This document shows positions 1 to 12,904 of a stretch of DNA of 64,000 nucleotides, one piece after another. The stretch is from Numida meleagris. Its lineage: Eukaryota; Chordata; Aves; Galliformes; Numididae. A program made the position numbers and the translations under genes. Position 1 is the first letter of the stretch. Each line of letters begins with the position of its first letter. The notes beneath the pieces are model-generated. The model was not told the DNA's origin and did no database searches. It saw only the letters and a program-made list of their open reading frames with translations. The stretch spans positions 1,780,308 through 1,844,307 of the forward strand of contig NC_034411.1 of NCBI RefSeq assembly GCF_002078875.1, read 5' to 3'.

Positions 1-2187
1 ATTGCATACTGCTCAGGCCTCCTCACTGAGGGAGATGTGGGGGATATGGTTTGTCATCTAAAAAATGCTAATGCATATTGTGAATGTCTCTGCATGAGGA
101 GAAACTACACAAAACCAGCAATAACTTGTTCCCTCTACAGTTCCCCAGGGACACAAAAAGCAAAGGAGAGGATTCAGGTACTGATCGTGCTGAATGGTGG
201 AGATGTTCACTCAGATGTTTCTGCAAATTTCACTGCAACACAGGAGCAAGGGGTGCAAGAACGTTTCTTTTGGGCACCAAAGGGTTATTTTCCACTGTCA
301 AAAGGGCAAGATCCATAAAATGGAGAAAAAAAACATCTACAAATCCATGCAAGATATTGCTTGTATTGCAAAATACATCTGAGTCCCAGACCCTACAAGG
401 ATTGGACATGTAGGTGTCATCAAATCTGCAACATATATAATTGTATGGGCTTCAAAAAACAAGTATAATCTTTCTTTCAGCAGAACGTGAGCTGAAACCC
501 AAGCAGCTGAAGTGTAACACTTCCCCACCCGTTGTTCCCCATAACCACCTCTGTGTTTGCTCTGGCACACAGGGTACATCCAGAACGAAACACATAGCAT
601 GGAGCTTGGCAAACCAGTGCTCTGATCCAGCATGACAACCCTGATACCCATTTTGCCCACATGCTTCGTAGCTTACGTGCTAAATTTCCCTGGTAAGGCT
701 ATTTGTACTCTGTACAAACATAGGAACGTCAGATCTAGGAGAGAAATTAGGTATCTCATAAATGTTTGAGTCCCAAACAAAATAGATCTGTGTCACACCA
801 ACCATCTGGAGCATGCGGGGAGTTCCTCTCCCACCATTGCCTGCATCTCTTGCCATCGTCTGCCTCAGAGGAGCACGGAGCCATGGGGAACTCAACAGCC
901 ACAGTTCTCTTCACTCCCTCCTTCTCTCCCAGAAAGCTGGGGAGAGCCCCAGTGACTCCAATGACCTATGTCCATGGTCTGCAAAACAAGGATGGGAAGG
1001 AGAAGACAGCGCCAGGACAAAAGTGCACGCAGTGCCATTTGCTGCATTCATGGGTTGAAAAGCTCCCATTTTCTGTCTTTGACGCCAGCATCTCCTCCAA
1101 CCACGCACGCAGCCCTTCTCATGCCTGGCTCCATCCCTGCAGTGATGCTTTTCCCAAAAAGAGTTAAGGGAATGCAGGGCAGGGGGAGCAGGGCTGGAAC
1201 AGATCGTTGGTTTCATCAGACAGATTGTCCCCCGCCACAAAGTTTTCTGTTTTGAATTTCCTCCATTATATTACAACCAAAAATAATATTAAAAATAATT
1301 ACGCTTTGTTACATATTTACAAGCCAGCAAGAAAACAAGCCTAGATTCCCAATAACACGATACGTATCCCTTTTAACTCACCTTTGCCTTCTGATAGGAG
1401 GCAAAGGACCAGAACTTCAAAAGTGTTTTACATTTTGAAAGACAGACATGAGACGTGAGGGGCTGGCAGTGTTTTTCTTTCCTTTTCTTTCCTTTTCCCT
1501 TTTTACGCACAGCTAGGTGGACTAGCTCCCACCCTATCCTGCAAACAGCCTCTTCATCACATGCACCGCAGTATCTTTTAAAACCAAGCTGCAAGCCTTG
1601 CATCAGGCACTCACTTTGGCTCTGCTGAAGCTGATGCTTGTTGTTAGACATTTGGAGACAAAAAGTACTTCAGAAGCGGCAGTGATAAAGCTTTATCATT
1701 TTGCCATATGGACACCATATTTCAAAGATCATCTTATCATTTCTGATTTAATCGCCCAGATAGCAACTGGCGGGGCTCCTCTAGCCACACCTCACGTTGT
1801 GTTTCTCTTACACAGACCTACTGCTTCTCCGGGACCGTTTGTCTACTGCTGAATCACCTCCATGTCATCTCCTCCTAAGCCCCGGAGCCAAGATCAGCCA
1901 GTTTGCAGGGAAAACTAGTGTCCATCTGCTCCTGTCCCCCTGACAAATGACCTTGTGCACCAGACCAGAGAAACTCCCTGGGGGGGCACCCAGCCGCTAG
2001 GATGGGCAACAGACATCTTGCCACCACCACAGCCTGCACAGCCCTGGGGGCCTGCAACTCACCTGCCTCCTGCTGCACGGAACCCACTGGTGCTGGAGGC
2101 AGCGAGAGCTTCCAGGGTCGGGTTTCCCTCCTGTCGAGACAATTAATTCAATGCTTACACATGCGGTTAGGAGCTTAATTTAGGCAG

Positions 2188-2228
2188 TTCTTTTTTCTTA
2201 CTTTCTTTTCTTTTTTTTTTTTTTTTTT
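2188..2228. repeat. Pyrimidine tract ending in T18
   Basis: A T/C-only stretch broken by one A, ending in 18 consecutive T at 2211-2228. A second pyrimidine-only stretch of CTTT units lies at about 1472-1505. Low-complexity sequence, probably length-variable. No element boundary or target duplication is visible beside it. Confidence 0.8.
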
Positions 2229-4489
2229 GGTCTTAACCTGTGTTTTTTTCTCTCATTGCTTCATTAAAGTTACGTTTCCAATACAGGGAGGTCACTGCTT
2301 CCAGAAAGAGGGTAGGTTTGCCATACAGTGCAGCCAATATTTCAGAAGTAGTTTATATTGTACAGAGAACGACGCAGAGCAAGCCAAGGGCAACACGCTG
2401 GGATCCTTTAAGTGAGTTCTCTGCTCCCTTCAGCCACTTGGAAGTTAATGATTTAGCATTACAATTTTCCAATAAGAATTAGTCTCCAAAACTAGCAGGA
2501 TGTCATGTTGAGTTAAAGTACTCTGCCTAGAGCGGGCAGCGAAGCTCACTGGGGATATTTAACTATTTTGCCTTATTTTGCTCTGAGAAGAATTGGCCAG
2601 CAATGACCAAGCATACCTGTGTGCGCACTTGAACACACATACACATATGATAAATTTGGGTGCAGATACAGAGATCAATGGAGACGTGTTAATGGAGATT
2701 CAGCATTTGGTACCTCAGTCAGCAGAACAGACAGCACTGGTCAGAGACACACAGAGACAACACACTCATCTGTTTCAGAAACTGCCTGTCTTGCTTAATA
2801 ACTGTAATATTTGTACAAAATATCCAGCATGACTGCATTACAAGGCATAACTCCCTTATCATTCCCATACTTCTCTTAAATACGCCTAACATTCTTCATA
2901 GCATTGCTGTTTTGCCATTGTCTTCAATCAACTACAGACATGCAGCCGCCTGGGTACAACATCTGCATGCCTGTCCTAGGTGATCCAGTGTATATTTTCC
3001 CATTACCATCTAAGATATGATTTACTGGTTCCTTCCAGGAAGACTTGGGCACACACACCAGGAAGAGTGAAAGGGAGGTGGAAATTTACTTATTTTGCTT
3101 CTTCATGTTGGTTTTGGAGTTTGAAGGGTAGAAATCATGATAATGGAAAGGACATAATTTAAAGGCAATGTTACTGAGTATGGTAGCTTACACACTGTAC
3201 ACACATCGTAAATTCCCCTCTGATGAGGACAGGATGGCTTGGACTAAACAACATAGCCTTGGGCATGGGGCACTCCAATGTATTCATGCTGAGCACCTCA
3301 TGGACGCAATTCTCGAGCTGCCAAACACCTACGAGTCCCTCCGACCTCAAGAAGGGTCACAGTGGCTTGGTGCCTCCAAAAAGCAAATCTGTTGGAATTA
3401 AACTCCAGAAGATGTAAAAGGCACAATGAAAACACAGTGTTTCAGTGATTCTTATAGTGGGCTTTGCTTCCCAGGGTTTTGAACCTTGTCCTTGTCAGAA
3501 GTGCTACAGAACTAATTTAGGGATGCAGTGCTTGTTCTGCACTGCTATCCAACTGGGATTGGAAAGAGTGTTGCAAACAGCAGCAGAACATATTTCATTT
3601 AGTGTTGGAGAACAAATGTGAGAATACTATCAAACTTCTATTTCAATATTTCCTTATAAATATATGTCTATATTTGTAACATGCCAGAGGAGAACCACAG
3701 AGGGTTTTTTCACCTCTTGCAGAGCAAGATAAGAGCTGAATCAACCAGACGTTTTTCAGGAAACCTCAATTTATTACTTACACAAAGCTTGCACAAACCA
3801 ACCATGATGCCTCATATTTGTCAAAAGGACAAGTGTGCCGATCTGTTCAGTTCTGCACATTTTTATAGGAGGCAGAGCAACTCATTCCTTCACTACCTTC
3901 TAACCAGAAGGGGACCTCACCCACAACAAGGAGGACATCATCCCAGCTCGTGTTGTCAGACTTCTGTATTTACAGGAAGATTTCACCCAGAGGAAGAGCC
4001 AAATGGTAAGAGCAGCTTCGTTTTTTGCAGGTGCTATAATTGTGCCTGCAAGTGTTGCACACACTTCTAACTCCCAATTAGACTTACAAATCAAGCACTT
4101 GCAATGCCAACATGGTTTCCGAGCCTAGAACAGCATTTGCACTCACAGTAATTTGCACTCAGACCTGTTGGTACAAGATTTGAGGGAAGAGGCAAGAATC
4201 TCGACCTGGGCAGGGATGAGCCAGGAGACTTTTGGAGGTCTCCTTCCCATCCAGGAGCTGCTTCTGCTCCAGTCCGTGAACAGCTGAGTGCTCAGGACAC
4301 ATGTAAGGCTAGTTCCTCTAAACCTCAGTGGCTCTGATGGCACAAATGGGGTTATTCCTGGCTCGCTGGGGAAGACTGGACCGTGCATACATCACTGCTG
4401 TGTGATGGAAGAGGAAGGCCTAACAGGATTGCATCTGTCTAACGGGAAGAAAACCAAAGGAGAGAGATTAAGATATATGCCTACCTCAC

Positions 4490-4675
4490 CTGCAGAGCCA
4501 AAATCAGAAACCTGGGTCTCTGACTCCCCTTTTGTTGGGGGAATTTAGTCCTGGTACAGCCCAGGTACTCATACTCCATTGGACATTGCAATCCCTGGCT
4601 CTGATATAACCAGCACTCCAAGCCCCCACAACTCCCACCCAGTCCAGTGACAGCTTGGACTCTGCAAAGCTGGTC
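4490..4675 (-). other. Candidate coding exon (possible pseudo-exon)
   Basis: On the minus strand a strong acceptor (long T/C tract, then CTCCAG) precedes a 186-base segment open for exactly 62 codons, followed by a good donor (CTGCAG then GTGAGG). It starts and ends in phase 0, and one other frame closes only near its end. The translation is Cys-rich (five Cys) and I do not recognise it. The phase agrees with the candidate at 14293-14404 as the previous exon. Isolated acceptor-donor pairs like this are common by chance in vertebrate DNA, so this may well be spurious. Confidence 0.13.
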
Positions 4676-6784
4676 CTGGAGAAAAAAAGAGGGATGCTTT
4701 GCTAGAGAAAGGGGAGGGTTTCCAGTCACTTTTCCTCTGAAAGTGAAAATATCCAGAAATAGACTCTTAAAACTAACATGACTTAGTCAGTGTAAATATT
4801 ATGTTCCCCAGGTCCAAGTCTGAAAGATTCATCTTTATGCTGTTTTCCTTTTATTTATATATGTTTATTTATAAAATATTCTATTTTCTCAAGTATCCCA
4901 CGTGACCACACAATCTCGCTACGATGCACAACTATAGAGCAGTTAGCAATGTCATAAGTAAAATAAATTGTGAAATCAAAAGGTCACTTGCATAACCGTC
5001 ATGGAAAGCAGCAGTAAAATGATTTACAGACACAGGAAACATAATTCGACAGCAAGGAATTCCTTTGGCAGTTAACAGAATTACTCCAGCACGACCCATC
5101 ATGGGTTTAAGGAGGGAGCCCCGAGTACAAACAACTCTTCCAGAAGGAGGGCGTGGGGCCAGCGGGGCAGCTTGCTGGGCTCCGAGCCCCAAGGCCCACT
5201 GCAGGAGGAACATCCTGGCTGCCAAGGCCTGCACCTGCACAACGAGGGGTCCAAGCCTGGGGCCAATGGGTGCTGCCTCCAGCAAGGTTGCTTTGGGAGC
5301 TTGCCCAGCAGTTAAGTTGTTAAAAGACATCTACAGGATAGCAGGAAAAAAAAAAAAAGGAAGCACTTTAAATACTAATGGTTTAATAGTTCTTTCATTT
5401 AAAACTGTATCTTTAAGTGCGTGGCTATCATTTTCTGCATGTCCTATAGCCAAATTACAAACCGGTGTGTGAGCACAAGCTTAAGCGGCATTTAAAAATA
5501 GCCCTCGTTATTATTGCTGGTGCATAATACATTAACAACTGAGTGTTTAGCTCTGCCTCCCACCCAACCTTGTTTCTGAATGAGCAGGATGCAAGCTGGA
5601 GGTATTGTGGGCAAGCTGCCACCACCTCAGCTTCCTAAACAAGGAGCCTGCCTTGAGCTCCCTCGCTGTGAGTGGTTCTCATCATTTCTGTGATCCTTAA
5701 ATGGGGGGTAGCGTGGGGGGCAGGCAGTGGCATGTTCCCTCTGCAAACCTGAGTGAGGGTAGAGCCATTGGGATCGCAGACAGACAGACTGCAGCATCCC
5801 ACCTCCTCTCAGCGCCGCACCCTGCACCCAGCCCCAGCCCTCCTCCCACACACTGGCACCCACCAGCTTATTTTATATTTATTTTTTTCCTCCTTTCAGC
5901 CTTGAATGGCAATTAGGAAAAGGTTAACCGAGTGTCTTTCTCCAAGGAATCCTCTTCTTCCTTTCAAAATAACAGTGTTAGCAGAAGAAAATCCCAGATT
6001 AGGCTAACAGGTAGGAGCGTGGTGCAGCCCTGGGAGATGCTGTTGGAAGTGTGGAGATTGGGAGAATCATCCCAGCGGGAGACTAATACTCATCATTCGG
6101 AGCTGCAGCTGAGGCCCATTTGAGTGACAGGCAGCCGGGAGCTGAAAGAGCTGCTCATATCCCACAACTGCTGGCATGCAGACTTGAAAGAGATTTATTT
6201 CAGGATAATTAGCTGGGAGTATTAAAGGTGGCAGGAAAGATCTGCAATTACTGTTTAGCAAACAGAATGGAGGCAAAGGAAGAGGGAAAAAAAAAAAAAA
6301 GGGAAAAATAAGAAGAGCCAAAAATGAAATTAAAAGACCCAAACATTTCTCCACTTGAAAGTTGTTAAATAATTGAAAAAGTTCAAAGCAACTTTATTGT
6401 ATTCAAAGTAGTGGATGCGAGGGAGAGAAGGAGAGCGCTCAGTGAGACGCAGGCAGCTAAGTCTTTTTCCAACCAGAGCTCTGCAAGTATTGTACCACGC
6501 ACACACAAGTGAGAGCCGTCCCCACCTCCCTGCTGTTCAGCCTTTCAGGCACACCTCAAGGCTCACCCCGACAGGATGCACTGTGCAGCCTAAACAGGCA
6601 GATGGACACAGGGATGCCCAGGGCCCAGGGAGGCTGTGGCCAGCCACTCTGGTTCCATAGTTCCCTCTGCCACTCTGCACTGCCTTGGCTGAAAGCAAGG
6701 CCCTCTGCAGCGCGTCCTCAGAGAGCAGGAAGAGGACAAAGTGATGGGAAGTTGTACTGCTGCTTTCTCTCACTGTGGAAATGA

Positions 6785-6815
6785 GAGTCCCTTTAAGTCC
6801 TTGAGTCCCTTTAAG
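6785..6815. repeat. 18-bp-period tandem duplication
   Basis: The 13-mer GAGTCCCTTTAAG occurs at 6785-6797 and again at 6803-6815, a short tandem duplication of 18-bp period with no further copies. Confidence 0.8.
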
Positions 6816-7199
6816 AAGCAGACCCCTTGACATAAAAGGGATATTCCTCTTGGGCTTAAAAAACCAAGCCAGGACTGGAAACGGCAGTTTTCGGACCGAT
6901 TCAGTATTTCTATCAATGCCGATAAGCTTTATGCAGCTCTGTCTTTGTATCCTGGCAGTTGCTGGCATCACACATAAGGGCGTTCGTGGAGGTTGTGCTG
7001 CAGCTGGGCATGGGGCTTCATGTCACAAAAGCACATTTTTGCTAAGATGAAAGGCATTAAGCTGAATATCTTGAGTATCCTGATTAAAAATCAACGCCTT
7101 CTAAATACAGCAATTTTAGTGTGATTTTCACCAGGAAGGTTCTCAACTCCAAGATGAAGTTCATAGATCAAAGAAACAAGACAGACAGACAGACCAGCT

Positions 7200-9721
7200 G
7201 AAGTGCCTCTATACTAATGCACACGGCGCAGGAAAAAAAACGGGATGAGTTAGAAACTGTGGTGCAGTTGGAAAAGTATGACCTAATTGCTATCACAGAA
7301 ACATGGTGGGATGAATCTCCCGACTGGTATACTGTGATTGAGGGCTACAGGCTCTTCAGAAGGGATAGACAGGGTAGGAGGGGTGGGGGAGTTGCCCTCT
7401 ATGTTAGGAAGTGGGTAGATTGCCAAGAGCTGTGTCTGAGTAACAGCCACAACCAGGTTGAGAGCTTATGGGTTAAAATCAAGGATTGGTCCAGTTAAAG
7501 GGCATCTAGTGGTTGGGGGTCTGTTACAGGCCACCTGATCAGGGGGAGCCTGTTGATGAGGCCTTCTTGCTTCAACTGCAAGAATTGCCACACTGGCAGG
7601 CTCTTGTCCTGATCGGGGATTTCAACCACCGGGATGGATATCTGCTGGGATAGCGGCACGGTGGGCGGCAGACAATCCAGGAGATTCCTGGAGTCTGTTG
7701 GGGATAACTTCCGGGTCCAGGTATTAGATGGACTGACCCGAGGTGAAGTCTTACTGGACCTGGTGCTCACCAATGTAGAGGAGAGCATTAGAGGGGTTAA
7801 GATTGGAGGCAGCCTGGGCTGTAGTGATCATGCCCTGGTGGAGTTTGTGATCTGGAGGAATGCAGGCCTGGCAAAAAGCAGAGTCAGGACCCTGTGCTTC
7901 AGGAGAGCAAAGTTCCGGCTGCTCAAGGAACTGCTGGGTGGGATCCCCTGGGAAACTGTCCTTAAGGGCATAGGAACAGAACAGAGCTGCAGCTCTTTAA
8001 GGACACCCTTCTGTGAGTGCAAGAGCTCTCCATCCCCCAGCAAAAGAAATCAAGCAGAGGAGGCGGGCGACCGGCATGGCTGAGCAAGGACCTGCAGCTT
8101 AAACTGAGGGAAAAGGGAGAAATATATGCAAAGTGGAAGCAGGGTTGTGTAGCCTGGGAGGAATATAGGGCTGTTGTCCACATGTGTAGAGATAAGATCA
8201 GGAAAAGCAGGGCAGAGATAGAGCTGAACTTGGCTAGGGATGTGAAAAAGAACAAGAAGGGGTTCTACAGGTACATAGGCAGGAGGAAACAGGCCAAGGA
8301 GAGTGTTCCCCCCCTGATAAATGAGGATGGAGAAGTGGCTTCCTCAGACATGGAAAAAACTGAGGTGCTCAGTAAGTGCTTTGCCTCGGTCTTCGCTGGT
8401 GGTCAGGCTCCCCGTGTCTGCCAGGACCCTGAACCTCGAGGTGTGGGTGAGAGGAGCGGATTCCATCCCACTGTAACAGTGGAACAAGTCCGAGACCTCC
8501 TCATGAAACTGAATGTGTGGAAGTCCACGGGGCTGGATGATATCCATCCTAGGGTTCTGAGAGAGATGGCTGATGTGGTTGCTGAGCCGCTCTCCATCAT
8601 ATTTGAAAAATCATGGCTGTCCGGTGAAGTCCCTGGTGACTGGAAAAAGGGAAACATTACTCCCATTTTTAAGAAAGGGAGAAAGGATGACCCGGAGAAC
8701 TCCAGGCCAGTGAGCCTCACCTCTGTGCCTGGGAAGATCACGGAGCAGATCCTCTTAGTCGCTATGTTAAGGCACATACAAGACAAAGAGGTGATCCAAG
8801 ACAGCCAGCATGGCTTCACCAAGGGCAGATCTTGCCTGACCAATCTGGCGGCCTTCTATGACGGCATTGGTGGAGAGGGGAAGGGCAATGGATGTCATCT
8901 ACCTGGATTTCTGCAAAGCCTTTGACATGGTCCCTCACCACATCCTTCTCTCTAAATGGGAGAGGAACGGATTTGAAGGATGGACTGTTCGGTGGCTTAG
9001 GAACTGGTTGGCTGGTCACAGCCAAAGGGTTGTGATCAATGGTTCTATGTCAGGGTGGAAGCCAGTCATGAGTGGTGTCCCCCAACGGTCAGTCTTGGGA
9101 CCGGTGCTCTTCAACATCTTTATCAATAACATAGGTGATGGAATCGAGTGCACCCTCAGCAAGTTTGCAGATGACACCAAGCTGAGCAGTGCAGTCAATA
9201 CACTGGAGGGAAGGGAAGCCATCCAGAGGGACCTGGACAGGCTGGAGAAGTGGGCCCATGAGAACCTAATGAGGTTCAACAAGGCCAAGTGCAAGGTGCT
9301 GCACTTGGGCCAGGGCAATCTCAGGTATTTATACAAACAGCTGTTGAAATGGGTCCAGAGGAGGGCCACCAAGATGACCAGAGGGCTGGAGCACCTCTCC
9401 TATAAAGAAACGTTGAGGGAACTGGGCTTGTTTAGCTTGGAGAGGAGAAGGCTCTGAGAAGTCCTCATTGTGGCCTTCCAGTACTTGAAGGAAGTGTATA
9501 AAGAGGAGGGGGAACAACTGTTTAAATGGGTTGATAGTGATAAGACAAGGGGGAATGGTTTTAAAGTAAGACAAGGGAGATTTAGGTTAGATATTAGGAG
9601 GAAGTTTTTCACACAGAGGGTGGTGACGCACTGGAACAGGTTGCCCAAGGAGGTTGTGGATGCCCCATTCCTGGAGGCATTCAAGGCCAGGCTGGACGTG
9701 GCTCTGGGCAGCCTGGTCTAG
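7200..9721 (+). pseudogene. CR1 ORF2 relic: apurinic-type endonuclease and reverse transcriptase
   Basis: The endonuclease part runs from about 7200 to 7840: ITETWWDE with its catalytic Glu codon at 7298-7300, GGGVALYV, GDFNH near 7617-7631, and the SDH motif at 7823-7831. The reverse transcriptase part spans about 8470-9240: DFCKAFD near 8903-8923, the GVPQ block near 9074-9100 and the catalytic FADD at 9164-9175. Lesions I can see are frame changes at the A8 run (7233-7240), near the G5 run (7515-7519), near 7625-7637, near 7985-7995 and near 8863-8885. There are also a TGA at 8014-8016 (a likely CGA-to-TGA decay) and a TGA at 9455-9457. In the GVPQ block the Gly usual after Gln is Arg (CGG). 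Around 9325-9350 the reading frame jumps from the region after the RT core directly to the [10 protein letters not shown] segment, so roughly 70-80 residues usually found between them are missing without loss of frame. The final frame ends in a TAG at 9719-9721. It cannot encode a working enzyme. Confidence 0.93.
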
Positions 9722-9811
9722 TGGTTGGCGACCCTGCACACAGCAGGGGGGTTGAGACTAGATGATCTCTGAGGTCCTTTTCAACCCAGGCCATTCTATG
9801 ATTCTACAATT
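9722..9811 (+). repeat. CR1 3' UTR and terminal repeat
   Basis: Short 3' UTR typical of CR1: a GGGGGGTTGAGACTAGATGA-type segment, a conserved AGGTCCTTTTCAACCCAGG stretch, and the terminal ATTCTATGATTCTA repeats that the element's reverse transcriptase recognises for priming. It is the best single diagnostic for the family and for strand. Confidence 0.93.
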
Positions 9812-10844
9812 CCTACTCAAACAGCCAGGAGCAAGCCATGCCAGACACTCCCTGGCTTGCCAGAAGCCCAGGTCCTAGCACGTTTCTGCCTGCCCAACGT
9901 GGCCAGGAGCCAGTGGCCACATGCTCGGAGCAAGGCACACAGTTGCGACAGGATGGGAGGCAGCCAAGGCGGTCTTGTGTAAACCCTTCTGTGGGCCCCC
10001 CCATCACCTGCAGGTTGGCCTCTGAACCAAAAAGTCACTCGGGCTGGGGATTTGCTAATTGATGTCAGTGCTCAAAGCTTGCTCGGTATCCAAAGAAAGA
10101 GCACAGCCCTGCGTTTTAAGGGAAGGGCCTCTTGAACTACTGCTTTTCTATCTGTAAAATGCAGACCACCTATCATTTATTCGCTGAGCAGTAAGCTCAG
10201 TAGGCCAGAAGCAATCATTTTCTATATACCTATAGGACAAAGTATTTCACAGCCTAGGTGCCCTGTGGCTCCTGAAGTGCTTCAGCAGCAGAAATGAACA
10301 ATACTTATCCACACTGAAGGTCTTCAGTCAGCGCTTATAGAAGTCCCTGATCTCTGGGAGGCTGCTACAAACAACATTTGTGTATGATGTTTCACTGTTT
10401 TTCAGAGAGCAGGGCTCATCTCCTTGCTCTCACCCCTTCCTCCCAGGTGCAATCTCAGCTGCCCCCCTTGTGTGGGCAGCCTGGTAGGAGCATCCCACAG
10501 GGGATCCAGCCTGGGCTGTTAAATATCCCACGTACTGCTGAGACTACAGCAAAGCTAAATCTTTACCAGCTCTCATTCACATCACAGGATGAATAGCTCC
10601 CGGCATCCTCTGCACTGCAAAAAACAATCCCATTCAGAAAGGCTTTCCCATCTTGGAGGAACCCCTCAGGCTTTCAAGGAGAAGCCATGGAAAACACCAT
10701 GGGTCTGCTTTCCTTCTCAGAGAGGACCTGAGAGCACATCACCCCTTGGTGCTGAGGTCTCAACATGTTGGGCAGTGGTCGTGGTCCCAGAAGGGCACCG
10801 CAGGTAGCAGACACGTGTCCCCACCACTTTCTGACATCAACTCC

Positions 10845-11000
10845 CTCCTCGGCCTGGGGAAGTCATACGATTCCTCAGCCTCTGCTCCCTAGCATATAAA
10901 TAGATGGATCATAGTCTCTTTCTTTCATTCTTGGGTGAATTAATTATTTAATATTTGTAAAGCACTTCAAAGATGAGAAACACGAAGCGTTATTATTACC
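10845..11000 (+). repeat. Ancient SINE relic (MIR/CORE-SINE type with L2-like tail)
   Basis: The order of degenerate segments matches an old tRNA-derived SINE: a CTGGGGAAGTCA...CCTCAGCCTCTG...ATAAATAGATGG stretch corresponds to the conserved MIR-like central region. It is followed at about 10955-11000 by TTGTAAAGCACTTCAAAGATGAG and GCGTTATTATTA, the kind of 3' end shared with L2/CR1-like LINEs in reptiles and birds. The match is from memory of family consensus features and is heavily mutated. Confidence 0.5.
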
Positions 11001-12904
11001 TACATCAGTAGGACGAGGAGGGCTTTATCTCATCTTTGGAAACTTCCCTGGGAGCAAGCAGGGAGCATAATGAAAGCAGTATCTGAACACCAGAGGTGGG
11101 AAGGCAGCTGCTCACTTGAAAGTCCAATACGCTCAAATCTGGGCAAGACTGGCCCCTCAACATCCAGTCACACCTATCTCTCTGAAGCAACAGAAATAAT
11201 CCAAGATATCTGACGGCGTTTGAAGTCTGTCCCTGCCTCCCACGCAGCAGGCGGCAGGAGGGCTTTGCTGGACTGCAGCGAGAGGTCAGGGCTGTGACCA
11301 CTGAGAGAGCTGGCACCCAGAGCAGCCCGTGGCACCTGGAGGCATTCAGAGGGCTGGGAGATTTCTGCATGAAAGCTGATCCATAACAGAAAGACATGCA
11401 TCTTCCTCCTCCTCACCTTCAAGCCCATGCTACAGGCCCAGGAAACACCTGGCACTTGGAAAAGGACCTGTACTCATCCATGTGCCCTTTGTCTCCTAAT
11501 ACCAGCAGGCTTATTTTCCTACCGTGGTCTGCAAACTGCTCACAGCTTACACTGCTTCGAAAGCATTCGAAGAACACCGTCAGACTTCAAAGATGAAGAA
11601 GTGGAAAACGGAAATATTTTACTTATTTTAATGGGCAAAAAAACAAGCACAGTTCTTCTGGAATATACTCAGTGGAATATTCCACCAAAAATACATTTTT
11701 AATCATTAGACATGAGGCTCCCGTCACCACCATTTCCCTAACTTGAGGTTATGCTGTTGACCAGGCTTCCCACTGCTTCAGTGTCTCACTCATCAAATAA
11801 AAATATTCTAAGTCCTTGCCCATTCCATCTCTGTTCTGTTAGATCATATTTATACAGTGTCCCAGATGAAGGGGTTAGTTAACATGCAGGGGAGAGAGGA
11901 TCTCTGTGCAATGCGCACACATGTGCACAGACACATCTTCACAATTTCCATAACCACAAAGCACTACTATGCTTAGCACAGTAATTGTTAACAAGACCAA
12001 CGCAATACGCCACATATTTCTGAGTCCTAACAGATTTCAAACATTTTTTTCCCAACAACACAGCCCTCCTGAAATAGCTCTCTGCTGCTGCTCAGTCTTG
12101 CCCAAGTGTTTGGCATCCTTCTCCTCTTGCTCTGCTGATGAAATAACCGCTTCTCAGAGCACCAACTCCTTCCTTCTTTCTCCAGGATGACAAAGACACA
12201 ACCTGGGCCACCGTGTTAAAAAATTGCACCTGAATGCTGTAGTAAATCCATGCCATGCTTTTTTGTCACAGATAATATTTCAGAGAGAGTTGCTGACCAG
12301 AACAAGAAGGATCTGCTTAGAACAACCATTCCTGCTCAGAGCCTTGTCTGTTCGGAGGCCGGTTCTTTGGCTCGAGGACAGACACTGATGTTTTGCAGAG
12401 GATAATCAGGAAACCCACACATCCCCCTTGCTAAGTGTTCTCACCATGCTCCTGACCCACACCAGAAGAACACTGAAACACACCAAGCACCGAGGGAAGC
12501 TTCTGTGCCGCAGAAATGAAGACAAGGATGGTGCCGCCAACATAATTTTTGACCATCCCTGTTTAAATATGCTGTGTGTCAATCAAGGAAATCCTCATCT
12601 ATACAGAAGTGTATTTTAACCTATTCATTTATGCCTGTGTATATATGGGAGAAATATTTATATGATTGACTTCACCCAGTGATTGCATCCCACAGCAGCG
12701 TACTGTCCTCTAGCTGTGAGGTAGCACCTAGTTCAGCCTCAGCGTGCCTTAGAAGTAACAGACCAGTGGTTTTGGAAATTTTTAGAGCAACTTAAATAAC
12801 CACCCTGTCCCCAGGTGGTGAGTGCCTATATCAGTCTCAGATGAGGAGCCACACACCAGCCTGATGCTTGCTCTCTACCGCTGCTGGAGCAAGCTGTTCT
12901 CCTG

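Larger units (their letters stand above)
1..7194. other. Gene-free non-coding stretch
   Basis: I see no recognisable gene. Short open frames occur on both strands, none with a domain or a convincing start. The stretch holds pyrimidine tracts (about 1472-1505 and 2188-2228), A-runs near 5346-5358 and 6287-6300, and an 18-bp duplication at 6785-6815. The part around 6060-6270 has few long homopolymers and includes an AT-rich homeodomain-like site; it could be a conserved non-coding element, but nothing in the sequence proves this. Confidence 0.6.
7195..9811 (+). mobile_element. CR1 LINE retrotransposon, 5'-truncated, with internal deletion
   Basis: This is a non-LTR retrotransposon of the CR1 family, the dominant avian LINE, which copies itself by target-primed reverse transcription. 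The similarity begins inside the start of ORF2, just after an (ACAG)n-like stretch at about 7180-7194. ORF1 and the 5' UTR are absent, the usual 5' truncation. The body contains endonuclease, reverse transcriptase and C-terminal region, then a 3' UTR ending in the CR1 terminus with octamer-like ATTCTATG repeats and no poly-A tail. No target-site duplication is evident, as is normal for CR1. At about 2.6 kb it is long for an avian copy, most of which are short 3' tails. It is inactive because of several frameshifts and stops. Confidence 0.96.

Noticed and set aside
2063..2130. Minus-strand acceptor-donor pair (68 bases)
   Set aside because: Good signals, but every frame is open and the translations look like low-information sequence.
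4147..4205. Minus-strand acceptor-donor pair (59 bases) with a Cys/Ser-rich frame
   Set aside because: Phase fits the 4490-4675 candidate, but two frames are open and a second acceptor lies inside it; too weak to list.
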